The notes beneath the pieces are model-generated. The model ran no database searches and was not told the origin of the DNA. It saw only the letters and a list, made by a program, of their open reading frames with translations. A stretch of DNA of 64,000 nucleotides. Origin: an uncultured Blautia sp. (GTDB taxonomy: Bacteria; Bacillota; Clostridia; Lachnospirales; Lachnospiraceae). Below, piece after piece: positions 9,033 to 16,757 of this stretch; the first letter of the stretch is position 1; every line of letters begins with the position of its first letter. Both the position numbers and the translations under genes were made by a program. The DNA lies in NCBI GenBank assembly GCA_934364795.1, contig CAKRMK010000004.1, forward strand, positions 68,850 to 132,849, in the 5' to 3' direction.

Positions 9033-9061
9033 AAAAATATGCCCTCCGTATGGAGGACATA
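9033..9061 (-). terminator. Rho-independent terminator after galK
   Basis: On the minus strand TATGTCCTCC, loop ATAC, GGAGGGCATA form a ten-pair stem with one G-T pair, followed by ATTTTTA. It lies about 100 bases after the galK stop. Confidence 0.75.
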
Positions 9062-9158
9062 CTTCTACAAAATATTATAAATCAGGCCAGGTGAATTAGC
9101 AAGTAAAATATACTGCCTTTTCAGCGCCTTTTCACTTTTCAAATACCTTTTCAAAAAA

Positions 9159-10397
9159 TCAGTCAATGTGTGCAGCTCCCACAGCACGGATATCCATAGG
9201 ATATACATTTTCTTTTCCCACATACTGTGAAATGTATGCTACATAGTTTTCCATTTCTGTCTCCGGAACGATTGTAGCAATAACGCCTGCAAATCCGCCT
9301 CCGTGTACACGGCAGATGCCACCACCGATTTTGTTCAGGAAAAGCTGGGTAAGGGCAAGCATAAGGGAAATCTTCTGCTCATGGCAGTTCTGAAGGGAAT
9401 AGCAGTTCTGAAGAAGCTCCCAGGAAGATCTGCCTGACTCATCCATAAGCTTCAGAAATTCTGTATAATTCTCTTCTCCAATAGCATCTGCTGCTCTTTC
9501 CACCCTTGCTGTCTCTTCAAAGAAATGAATGGCACGAAGGACTGCCCTGTCATCTGTAATCTCATTTACATGTGCCAGAAGCTGATCCAGAGTCGTCTCA
9601 TGAAGAAGCTCCACTCCAAGAACCTTTGCTGCTGCCTTCATCTCTTCCGGAATTTCGGAATACTCCTGGCTAAGGTCTGCATGTCCTTTTCCTGTATTCA
9701 CGATTACAAGTCTGTGGCCAAATTTTCCAAAGGAGAAATCAAGCTTTCTGTACTTCAGATCGTTTCTGTCAGCAAAATCAAACAGAACCGGTCCACCTAC
9801 TGCACATGCCATCTGATCCATCATACCAGATGCCTTGTCCCAGTAAACATTCTCTGCGTACTGGCCAATCTTTGCATAATCTGTGTAGGTCATTTTGCTG
9901 TCGTTAAAGAAGTAATCAATGATTACGCAGATCAGCATTTCAAAGGAAGCGGAAGAGCTTACACCTGCAGCTGCAATTACATTCGTGCTTACATATGCGT
10001 CAAATCCTGCAACCTTAAAGCCATTCTTTCTGGCTCCTTCCATCATGCCTGCAAGAAGTGCAAAGGTTCCTTTCGGATAATTGGCTCTGTTAATTCTGTC
10101 AAGGTCAACTACGATCTCATCCCTGTATCCTTCACTGGTAATGTGGATTACATTTGTACCATTTGGTGCAGCTGCTCCAATCGTATCCAGATTGATGCTT
10201 CCTGCAATTACTTTACCACCGTTATGGTCTACATGGTTACCAATGATCTCTGTTCTTCCAGGAGAAGTAAAGAAATCAATATGATCATGCTTTTTATAAA
10301 TCTTTGAGAATTTCTCTGCAAGATTTAAAAAGCGCTGGCTGCATTTTTCTGTTTCTCCGTAAATTTTTTCAAGACTTGTTTTTTCTGGTAAATTCAT
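9159..10397 (-). CDS. galK: Galactokinase
   Basis: 412 residues, slightly longer than typical bacterial GalK (about 390). The GHMP-kinase signature regions are present: the substrate site SPGRTEIIGNHVDHNGG near residue 45, the ATP-binding loop AGVSSSASFE near 145, and GGGFAGVI near the C-terminus. It phosphorylates D-galactose to galactose-1-phosphate at the entry of the Leloir pathway. It starts at ATG 10397 after TAGGAGAGGGTAATC. The usual partners galE and galT are not next to it, so it is transcribed alone here and ends at a hairpin near 9040. Confidence 0.93.
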   Translation of the reverse strand: MNLPEKTSLEKIYGETEKCSQRFLNLAEKFSKIYKKHDHIDFFTSPGRTEIIGNHVDHNGGKVIAGSINLDTIGAAAPNGTNVIHITSEGYRDEIVVDLDRINRANYPKGTFALLAGMMEGARKNGFKVAGFDAYVSTNVIAAAGVSSSASFEMLICVIIDYFFNDSKMTYTDYAKIGQYAENVYWDKASGMMDQMACAVGGPVLFDFADRNDLKYRKLDFSFGKFGHRLVIVNTGKGHADLSQEYSEIPEEMKAAAKVLGVELLHETTLDQLLAHVNEITDDRAVLRAIHFFEETARVERAADAIGEENYTEFLKLMDESGRSSWELLQNCYSLQNCHEQKISLMLALTQLFLNKIGGGICRVHGGGFAGVIATIVPETEMENYVAYISQYVGKENVYPMDIRAVGAAHID

Positions 10398-10504
10398 GAT
10401 TACCCTCTCCTATTTTAACATTTAATATACTGCTATGAAGTACATATCACTGCTTCATTTATGAAGTATTATATTGTAAAAGAACAACCTTGTCTATCTT
10501 TTTT

Positions 10505-12244
10505 TCATCTGTCTGTAAAAAGTACTTTTCCCAATGTGCCAAGCAGCTCAGATGCAATGACCGGCTTCGCCAGATGTCCATTCATTCCTGCTGCTCTGGA
10601 TGCTGCCATATCCTCATCAAATGCGTTTGCTGAAACAGCCAGTACCGGAATATTGGCAAGTACAGGATCCTCCAGGGCTCTTATTGCCCGTGTTGCAGCG
10701 TATCCGTCCATAACAGGCATCTGTATATCCATAAGAATTGCAGCATAATAACCTTTTGTGGAATTTTTCACTTTTTCCACAGCAATTGCACCATTTTCGG
10801 CAATATCAACTTTAAATCCTGTTTCTTCCAGAATGGCCACTGCAATTTCCCGGTTCAGGATATTATCTTCTGCAAGAAGAATTCTTTTTCCTGCAAAAAG
10901 TTCTGCCGGATATTCTACATTTTCTGTCTTTGGAAGTTCCCCCGGAGCTTTTGCAAGATGCAGACAAAGCTGCACTGTGATTTCAGTTCCCTTATTCTCC
11001 TCTGACTGAATTTTAATGGTACCACCCATTATGTCCACGAAACCCTTGATAATGGTCATGCCAAGACCTGTTCCCTGAATTCCACTGACAGTGGAGGTAG
11101 ACTGGCGTTCAAATGGAAGAAACACTTTTTTCTGAAATTCAGCACTCATTCCACAGCCATTATCCTTTACATGGATCTCATAATTCCCATATTCTGCCCG
11201 TTCACAGGGTTTCTGAATAATCTTAAGGGAAATTTCTCCTCCGCTTTTCGTATACTTCACCGAATTGCTTAAAAGATTCACCAGAATCTCTTTCATACGA
11301 AGCTTGTCACAGTAAACATACAGATCCTGAACCTTTGAAAAATCAATAATAAATTTCTGCTGTTTTTCCAGAGCCTGATCTCTTATAATTATATCGGTTT
11401 CTTTTACAATCTCTTCAATATTCCATACAGCCTCGTCCAGCTTGGTCTGTCCGCTTTCGATTCTGCTGATTTCCAGGACTTCATTTACAATGCCAAGAAG
11501 ATGGTTGCCTGACACCTGTATTTTACCAAGATAGTCCCTTACTTTTTCTGTGTCATCCCCTGCCTGGATAGCCAGATTGGTAAAACCAACAACAGCATTC
11601 ATAGGGGTCCTGATATCATGAGACATATTCTGAAGAAAAACCTTTTTCGCTACAGAGGCCTGCCTTGCCGCAAAAAGGGCTTCCTGAAGAAGCTCTTTTT
11701 GCTTCTGGTCTCTTCTGGCTGCTGCCTCCTGCATCCTTTCCCTACGTACAAAATACAAGATAATCAGGATCAGTATCACAGCCATCATTCCTGCAAACAG
11801 CCATACATGATCCTGAACCACATCAGTCAGTGTATATGTTGCCAGAGAATCCAGATAACGATAGGTATGATTCAGTCCATAGCTTTCTCCCAGAATACTG
11901 ATTCCATGATTAACAATCTGAAGCAATGCAGTATTGCCATTTGCAATTGCAAAGCAGACCTTTTCATCATCCGTCAGTGTAATAATATTCAGCTTTTTCT
12001 CATTTCCAAGAAGATGGCTTACACGTAAGGCACTAAGCAAAGTGCTGTCTGCATCCCCATTTTTCAAGGCTTTTATGCAATCCTCAATGGTATCACACAC
12101 AACCAGCTGTGCATCTGGATAATTGGTGATGGTATACCAGTATTGCCGCAGATTATTTTTGTTTACAGCTATTTTCTGCGTAATGTCATCGCTGTAAGGC
12201 TCACGGTAAGCCAGCGCAATAGGAAATGCCACAATTGAATTCAT
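10505..12244 (-). CDS. Hybrid histidine kinase, 3' part of a split solute-binding sensor kinase
   Basis: 579 residues. The frame begins inside a periplasmic solute-binding domain: residues 7-130 match only the second lobe (KIAVNKNNLRQYW, DAQLVVCDTIEDCIKALKNG) and have no signal peptide. Then come a membrane helix at about 148-168, HisKA with His209, HATPase_c (DNGCGMS, GTGLGM), and a receiver domain with Asp506 in [14 protein letters not shown]. It overlaps the preceding frame by 44 bases in another phase. The normal architecture is two solute-binding domains, a helix, kinase and receiver, so I read this as the 3' half of a gene broken by a frameshift plus an internal deletion. Kinase residues are intact, but it probably no longer senses its ligand. 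Confidence 0.7.
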   Translation of the reverse strand: MNSIVAFPIALAYREPYSDDITQKIAVNKNNLRQYWYTITNYPDAQLVVCDTIEDCIKALKNGDADSTLLSALRVSHLLGNEKKLNIITLTDDEKVCFAIANGNTALLQIVNHGISILGESYGLNHTYRYLDSLATYTLTDVVQDHVWLFAGMMAVILILIILYFVRRERMQEAAARRDQKQKELLQEALFAARQASVAKKVFLQNMSHDIRTPMNAVVGFTNLAIQAGDDTEKVRDYLGKIQVSGNHLLGIVNEVLEISRIESGQTKLDEAVWNIEEIVKETDIIIRDQALEKQQKFIIDFSKVQDLYVYCDKLRMKEILVNLLSNSVKYTKSGGEISLKIIQKPCERAEYGNYEIHVKDNGCGMSAEFQKKVFLPFERQSTSTVSGIQGTGLGMTIIKGFVDIMGGTIKIQSEENKGTEITVQLCLHLAKAPGELPKTENVEYPAELFAGKRILLAEDNILNREIAVAILEETGFKVDIAENGAIAVEKVKNSTKGYYAAILMDIQMPVMDGYAATRAIRALEDPVLANIPVLAVSANAFDEDMAASRAAGMNGHLAKPVIASELLGTLGKVLFTDR

Positions 12245-13013
12245 CGATCACCATAGCATCCTGTTCATTTACTATGGAAATGGCCATATTCAGCTCATTC
12301 AGAAGATCCACACGGTTCCTGGCAGTACAAAGATAATAAGGCTGCTTTCCAATCTTCTCTACAGGGGTTATGCCTGAATAAGAAGAAACAGCATTATCCG
12401 CACTTACAAATCCGTCAATTTTTTTCTCATTGAAAGCACTTGCACATTCTGAAAAGTCATCAAAAGTTACGATTTCAAGATCGGCTCCGTAATCCTCCTT
12501 CCAGCTGGTAAGTGCCAAAGCCATCCTCTGGTCATTTTTTACGATTCCAATTTTCTTCCCCTTATAAGAGCTTATCTCCCCACACTGCATGGAGGAGTCA
12601 GCCTCGTCCTTATAAATATAAAATGTCTCATTTAACATTTCTGCAGAAGGATAATTAATAAGCTGGGTACGCTCCTCTGAATAGGCTATTCCTGCCATAA
12701 GATCAATTTTCCCATCTATCAGATCCTGGAACAGATCGGACCATTCGCCATATACGTATTCATATTTCCAGCCTGTATAAGATGCCAGCTTCTGAAGATA
12801 TTCATAGCTGTATCCGCTCTTGGGGGCTCCATCATCCGTGCCATCCTGGAAATTATGGGAAAAATAATATCCCACACGTACTGTTTTCTGATCTTTCGCA
12901 TGCAGATTTACAGGAAAAAAGAGCATGATTCCCAGATACAAAAATATTCCCAGAAAAAAGATATGATATGGCTGTTTTTTTATTCGGTCTTTCGTTTCCT
13001 GTCCCCTGTCCAT
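12201..13013 (-). CDS. Solute-binding sensor domain, 5' part of the same split kinase gene
   Basis: 270 residues. A signal-anchor lies at about 16-38 (HIFFLGIFLYLGIMLFFPVN), then a complete type-2 solute-binding fold (about 43-255) of the kind that binds amino acids. The last 14 residues (from FNCGISYCAG) look like out-of-frame sequence before the stop at 12201. It starts at ATG 13013 after GGGAGGTGGGCAA. In intact relatives the reading would continue into a second solute-binding domain and the kinase. As it stands the product would be a lone binding protein tethered by its N-terminus. Translational coupling to the downstream frame is possible but less likely than decay. Confidence 0.7.
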   Translation of the reverse strand: MDRGQETKDRIKKQPYHIFFLGIFLYLGIMLFFPVNLHAKDQKTVRVGYYFSHNFQDGTDDGAPKSGYSYEYLQKLASYTGWKYEYVYGEWSDLFQDLIDGKIDLMAGIAYSEERTQLINYPSAEMLNETFYIYKDEADSSMQCGEISSYKGKKIGIVKNDQRMALALTSWKEDYGADLEIVTFDDFSECASAFNEKKIDGFVSADNAVSSYSGITPVEKIGKQPYYLCTARNRVDLLNELNMAISIVNEQDAMVIDEFNCGISYCAGLP

Positions 13014-13172
13014 TTGCCCACCTCCCGTACGTGTCCGACAGCGTATATTTTTCGAATACTCTGACAGATATTTTTAAACAAATTTGCATTTATTATATAC
13101 CTATCTGTAATATGCTGTCAATTTGCACATTTTACAAGAACATTTCAATATTTCTTTGAAACTTTTTGACAA

Positions 13173-14519
13173 TTACGAAATGCTTTTCATCTGTTTCCAT
13201 TTCCCGGTTCTATATTCCAGATAGGAAATCACAAAATTGGCAGTCCAGCCAATGGGTACTGCATACCACACAAATGCAATTCCAAAGCGTGGAGCCAGCG
13301 TCATTGCCATAATCACACGGATACTTAAATTTACCAGATTGGCAACTGTAAATATTTTCATGTCTCCCGCACCACGAAGGACACCATCTACTGCCATTTT
13401 AAATCCAATCATTCCAAAAAAGAATCCCATAAATACAAGATACTCTTTGCCGGTTGCAAGTGCTGTATCACTGCCCCCTGCTCCTAAAAATATGTGGATC
13501 AGCTCCGCCGGGAAAAGCTCCAGAACAATACAGATAAGAACTGCAAAGAAAACCACCATTTTATTTGCCTGTACATATCCTTTTGACACACGTTTTAGCT
13601 GTCTGGCGCCAATATTCTGTGCTGTATATGAAGAAATGGCATTTCCGATTGCAGCCATAGGAACAATACAAATAGATTCAATACGCATTCCAGCTGAAAA
13701 TCCTGCCAGCGCCTCCGCACCAAAGCTGTTCACAACAGACTGTACCAGCATCATTCCAATCGATACTGTAGATTGCTGCAAAATAGAAGGAAGTGCAATC
13801 CTGGTCATAGGAAGCAGTTCTTCAGGTGCAAAAATACCATCTGCATTTCCTTCCAGTTTTCCAAGTACTTTCAGAAGCACAGTAAAAGAGCCAACTACAG
13901 ATACTCCCTGCGCAATCAAAGTTGCCCAGGCAACACCAGCTACATCCAGGTGAAAATCTGCTACAAATATCCAGTCCAGTATAATATTAAATACAGACGA
14001 AAAAATCAGGAAATATAAGGGAATCCGGGATTTTCCAAGGGCATTGAACATAGAGGACAATACATTATACATAAATAAAAATGGCAGTCCCAGAAAATAT
14101 ATTTTCAGATATGTAACCGCCATATCCAGAACCTCGGCAGGTGTATTCAAAGCTCTCATAATATTTTTACTGAACACAAGGCCAAAGCCACCAAGAAGTG
14201 TACTGATAACAAGAAAAGAAAGTAACGCTGTATAAATTGCTTTTTTTAATTTTCCGTAATTCCCCTGTCCAAAATACTGACTGACGATAACAGAGGCGCC
14301 TATTCCCCCACCAATGGCAATACAGATAAAAATATTGGTCAGAGAATAGGCAGCCCCAACAGCAGCCAGTGCATTTTCTCCTACAAGCCGTCCCACGATT
14401 GCAGAATCGGCCATGGTGTAGGCCTGCTGAAACAGGTTTCCAATGATCATGGGAAGCGAAAAGAAAATAAGCGCTTTAAGAGGTTTCTGGGTAATAAGAT
14501 AATCGTTTTGCATAAACAT
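13173..14519 (-). CDS. MATE-family efflux transporter
   Basis: 448 residues with twelve predicted membrane helices in two halves and MATE-type motifs (PMIIGNLFQQAYTMADSAIV, GRLVGENALAAVG). It would export cationic drugs or metabolites in exchange for sodium or protons. Two ATGs (14519 and 14513) follow AGGAG at four and ten bases; I keep the first. It is the first of three MATE genes within 9 kb and has its own upstream region, so it is probably transcribed alone. Confidence 0.92.
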   Translation of the reverse strand: MFMQNDYLITQKPLKALIFFSLPMIIGNLFQQAYTMADSAIVGRLVGENALAAVGAAYSLTNIFICIAIGGGIGASVIVSQYFGQGNYGKLKKAIYTALLSFLVISTLLGGFGLVFSKNIMRALNTPAEVLDMAVTYLKIYFLGLPFLFMYNVLSSMFNALGKSRIPLYFLIFSSVFNIILDWIFVADFHLDVAGVAWATLIAQGVSVVGSFTVLLKVLGKLEGNADGIFAPEELLPMTRIALPSILQQSTVSIGMMLVQSVVNSFGAEALAGFSAGMRIESICIVPMAAIGNAISSYTAQNIGARQLKRVSKGYVQANKMVVFFAVLICIVLELFPAELIHIFLGAGGSDTALATGKEYLVFMGFFFGMIGFKMAVDGVLRGAGDMKIFTVANLVNLSIRVIMAMTLAPRFGIAFVWYAVPIGWTANFVISYLEYRTGKWKQMKSIS

Positions 14520-14602
14520 AATACTCCTGTCTGAAAATTCAAGTTACTGTTATTATATCAAATGCAAAACAGGTTTTCCAGATTAATGTGCAATCCTATA
14601 AA

Positions 14603-15052
14603 TCATACATAATACTGCGCCTGTGCCATCCACAGCTGGAAATATTTTCCTTTTTTGTCTGCAGCCAGTGTTTCATGGCTTCCCATTTGCACCACTGTTC
14701 CATTATGAAAAACTGCAATTTTATCACAGAATTTGCAGGAGGACAGCCGGTGGCTGATATATATGGCAGTTTTATCTCCAATGATGCTATTGAATTTTTC
14801 GTAAATTTCCGCTTCCGCAACAGGATCTAAAGACGCCGTTGGCTCATCCAGAATAATAAATGGTGCATTTTTGTAAAGGGCTCTTGCAATGGCAATTTTC
14901 TGTGCTTCGCCTCCTGAAACATTGATTCCGTTTTTATTAAAGTCTTTATACAGATAGGTATCCAGACCTTCCGGCATTTTGGAACAGGATTCTGAATCTT
15001 TACGAAAAAGATAAGAACAGCTTTCTCTTAAGATACACCATACAGCCCACAC
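14603..15052 (-). pseudogene. Remnant of an ABC exporter ATP-binding domain
   Basis: From about 14997 onward the translation is the end of an ABC-exporter nucleotide-binding domain: signature NVSGGEAQKIAIARAL, Walker B FIILDEPTASLDP, and the switch histidine region AIYISHRLS. The membrane domain, Walker A and Q-loop are absent. The first 15-20 residues come from the end of the neighbouring MATE gene in another frame. A deletion has joined the MATE 3' end to the middle of an ABC gene at about 15000, and no functional product is expected. Confidence 0.8.
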
Positions 15053-16358
15053 ACAAAATCAGCTGTAAAACAGATGACATTGGCGTTGCCAGTCCTATAT
15101 GAAAAAGTGTTGCCCAGGACTGTCTGCTCATGAAATAAAACACTGGAATCCTGACACCAAATGCCCCTATAATTCCCTGAATCATAACAAATTTTGTCAT
15201 GCCGATACCATTGTAGAAACCGGTATAGCAGAAGAAAATAGAAGTAAACATACAGTCAATAGCGTACGCCTTCAGATAATCTGCCGCAGCTGTAATAACG
15301 CTTGGATCGGATGAGAAAATTCCAGCCAGAACATCCCCATGGAAAAATGATAAAAAGAACATCAGTACACCTATTACAAAAGAAACACCGGCACCACAAT
15401 ACAGTGCTTTTTTCGCTCTGTCCATACGTCCCGCACCATAGTTCTGTGCCACAAATGCGGAAATAGACTGCATAAAAGCAGAAGAAATCAGCATAATAAA
15501 GGCGCATACCTTCTCCGCTACTCCCACTCCGGCAGATGCTGTGACACCAATGGAATTGACAATTGCCAGAATAATCAGAAAAGAAATGCTGACAAGGAGA
15601 TCCTGCAGGGCAATAGGCGCTCCAAGAGCTGTCATTTTCCCAAGCAGACTGCTGTTTATCCGGATATTCTCTTTATGCAGTTCAAAGGGCAGCTCTTTAC
15701 GCCTGATCATTCCAAAAGAAATCACCACGCTTACTACCTGTGCAAATACAGTGGCAAATGCCGCACCTTCTGTTCCCATTTTAAAACCGGCGCAAAGAAG
15801 CAGGTCTCCGGCAATATTACATACGCATGCAATTGCCACTGTGACAAGAGGCGTCCTGGAATCCCCAAGGCCTCTGAAAATACAGCCAATCAGGTTATAG
15901 GCAATGATCACCAGCATACCGCTTCCACAGATCCGCACATAATTAACAGTTTTGTCAAACGCTTCTTCTGGGGCATTCATAATCTGGCTTACCTGTGGGG
16001 CAAAAATCACCAGAACGATGGTCATAATCACTGCAATTATGGCAAACAACACGATTGCAGTTCCAACTGTCTCTCCCCCTTTTTTGCGCTGTCCACAGCC
16101 GATCTGCTGACCAAGAAGCACGGTAGTCCCCATTGCAAAGCTGCTGACCAGGTTGGTAATTGTCATCATGATCTGGGAGCCTGTAGATACCGCAGAAACA
16201 TCTGCAGAGGATGCAAATTTCCCTACGATCAGAAGATCAACCGCACCGTACATTGCCTGTAAAAACAGGGCAAACAATACCGGCAGGGCAAATAAGACCA
16301 GCGGCTGTAAAATTTTTCCCTCTGTAAATGATGTTGTTCTTTTGTTTCTTTCACACAT
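15000..16358 (-). CDS. MATE-family efflux transporter
   Basis: 452 residues with twelve membrane helices and MATE motifs (ALPVLFALFLQAMYGAVDLL, KFASSADVSAVSTGSQI). Its last residues (KRKLFLSFS) are read from the junction with the ABC remnant, so the native C-terminus was probably replaced when the flank was deleted; the twelve helices are complete. It starts at ATG 16358. A palindromic repeat cluster lies just upstream, with no obvious strong ribosome binding site. Substrate unknown. Confidence 0.88.
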   Translation of the reverse strand: MCERNKRTTSFTEGKILQPLVLFALPVLFALFLQAMYGAVDLLIVGKFASSADVSAVSTGSQIMMTITNLVSSFAMGTTVLLGQQIGCGQRKKGGETVGTAIVLFAIIAVIMTIVLVIFAPQVSQIMNAPEEAFDKTVNYVRICGSGMLVIIAYNLIGCIFRGLGDSRTPLVTVAIACVCNIAGDLLLCAGFKMGTEGAAFATVFAQVVSVVISFGMIRRKELPFELHKENIRINSSLLGKMTALGAPIALQDLLVSISFLIILAIVNSIGVTASAGVGVAEKVCAFIMLISSAFMQSISAFVAQNYGAGRMDRAKKALYCGAGVSFVIGVLMFFLSFFHGDVLAGIFSSDPSVITAAADYLKAYAIDCMFTSIFFCYTGFYNGIGMTKFVMIQGIIGAFGVRIPVFYFMSRQSWATLFHIGLATPMSSVLQLILCVGCMVYLKRKLFLSFS

Positions 16359-16395
16359 TTTTTCATACTCCTGAAGTTAAAAAGTTATATGCTAA

Positions 16396-16452
16396 CAAGA
16401 AAGAATCCTGCTTTGCAGGATTCTCCGCCTGCGGCGGGTCGCCTCGAGCGCC
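16396..16452. repeat. Palindromic repeat, family B, copy 1
   Basis: Starts AAGAATCCTG, loop CTTT, GCAGGATTCT and continues into a second GC-rich palindrome (GCCTGCGGCGGGTCGCC). Related sequence occurs at 38447-38501 and, in part, at 53941-53972. Confidence 0.6.
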
Positions 16453-16616
16453 TAGAGCGTGTTTGAAAAAGGCTTTCTGCAAGATGTGCGTCACAATTTG
16501 TGGGAAATTTTACCCAGATGAGGGCGTCGTAGCGGGCTACGTAGGCAGAATTTGGGTGAAATATACCGCAAAGTGGGGCGTGCAGATTGCGGGAATGATT
16601 TTTCAAACACGCTCTA
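16453..16616. repeat. Complete 164-bp palindromic element with terminal inverted repeats, family A
   Basis: Begins TAGAGCGTGTTTGAAAAA and ends with the near-exact inverse TTTTTCAAACACGCTCTA. Inside, TTTACCCA pairs with TTGGGTGAA, and GTAGC with GCTAC around the centre, so the whole element can fold into one long hairpin. It encodes no transposase, like a MITE or a REP-type intergenic repeat. Partial copies occur at 22778, 36768, 37782, 39876 and 51172 in this window. Confidence 0.8.
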
Positions 16617-16622
16617 GTACAT

Positions 16623-16671
16623 AAAAAAAGCTGAATAAGAAACAGGCATCTCAGCCCGCATCTTATCCAGC
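16623..16671 (-). terminator. Terminator after the microcompartment operon kinase
   Basis: On the minus strand GCTGGATAAGA pairs with TCTTATTCAGC around a GC-containing inner hairpin, followed by seven T. It lies 87 bases after the kinase stop. Confidence 0.8.
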
Positions 16672-16757
16672 CATTGTTTCTGTCGAACAATAAACCCTCC
16701 GATGAACCTTTCCCGAGTATACTATATTCTGATTTTTGTGTCAACGCCTGAACTTTT

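Larger units (their letters stand above)
16359..16757. other. Non-coding stretch filled by repeats and a terminator
   Basis: About 400 bases without a supported gene. It holds, in order, a GC-rich palindromic repeat (about 16396-16452), a complete terminal-inverted-repeat element (16453-16616) and the terminator of the upstream kinase (16623-16671). The stretch 16672-16757 has a small hairpin (TTGTT...AACAA on the minus strand) and nothing else I recognise. Open frames here are read through repeats and are not supported as genes. Confidence 0.75.

Noticed and set aside
9525..10307. A 260-residue plus-strand frame opposite galK
   Set aside because: Cys/His-rich without a domain, lies fully over galK, no start signal.
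16640..16665. GGGCTGAGATGCC on the minus strand, like part of a TPP riboswitch
   Set aside because: No second TPP motif (such as ACCCTTGAACCTG) follows, and the region is explained by a terminator hairpin.
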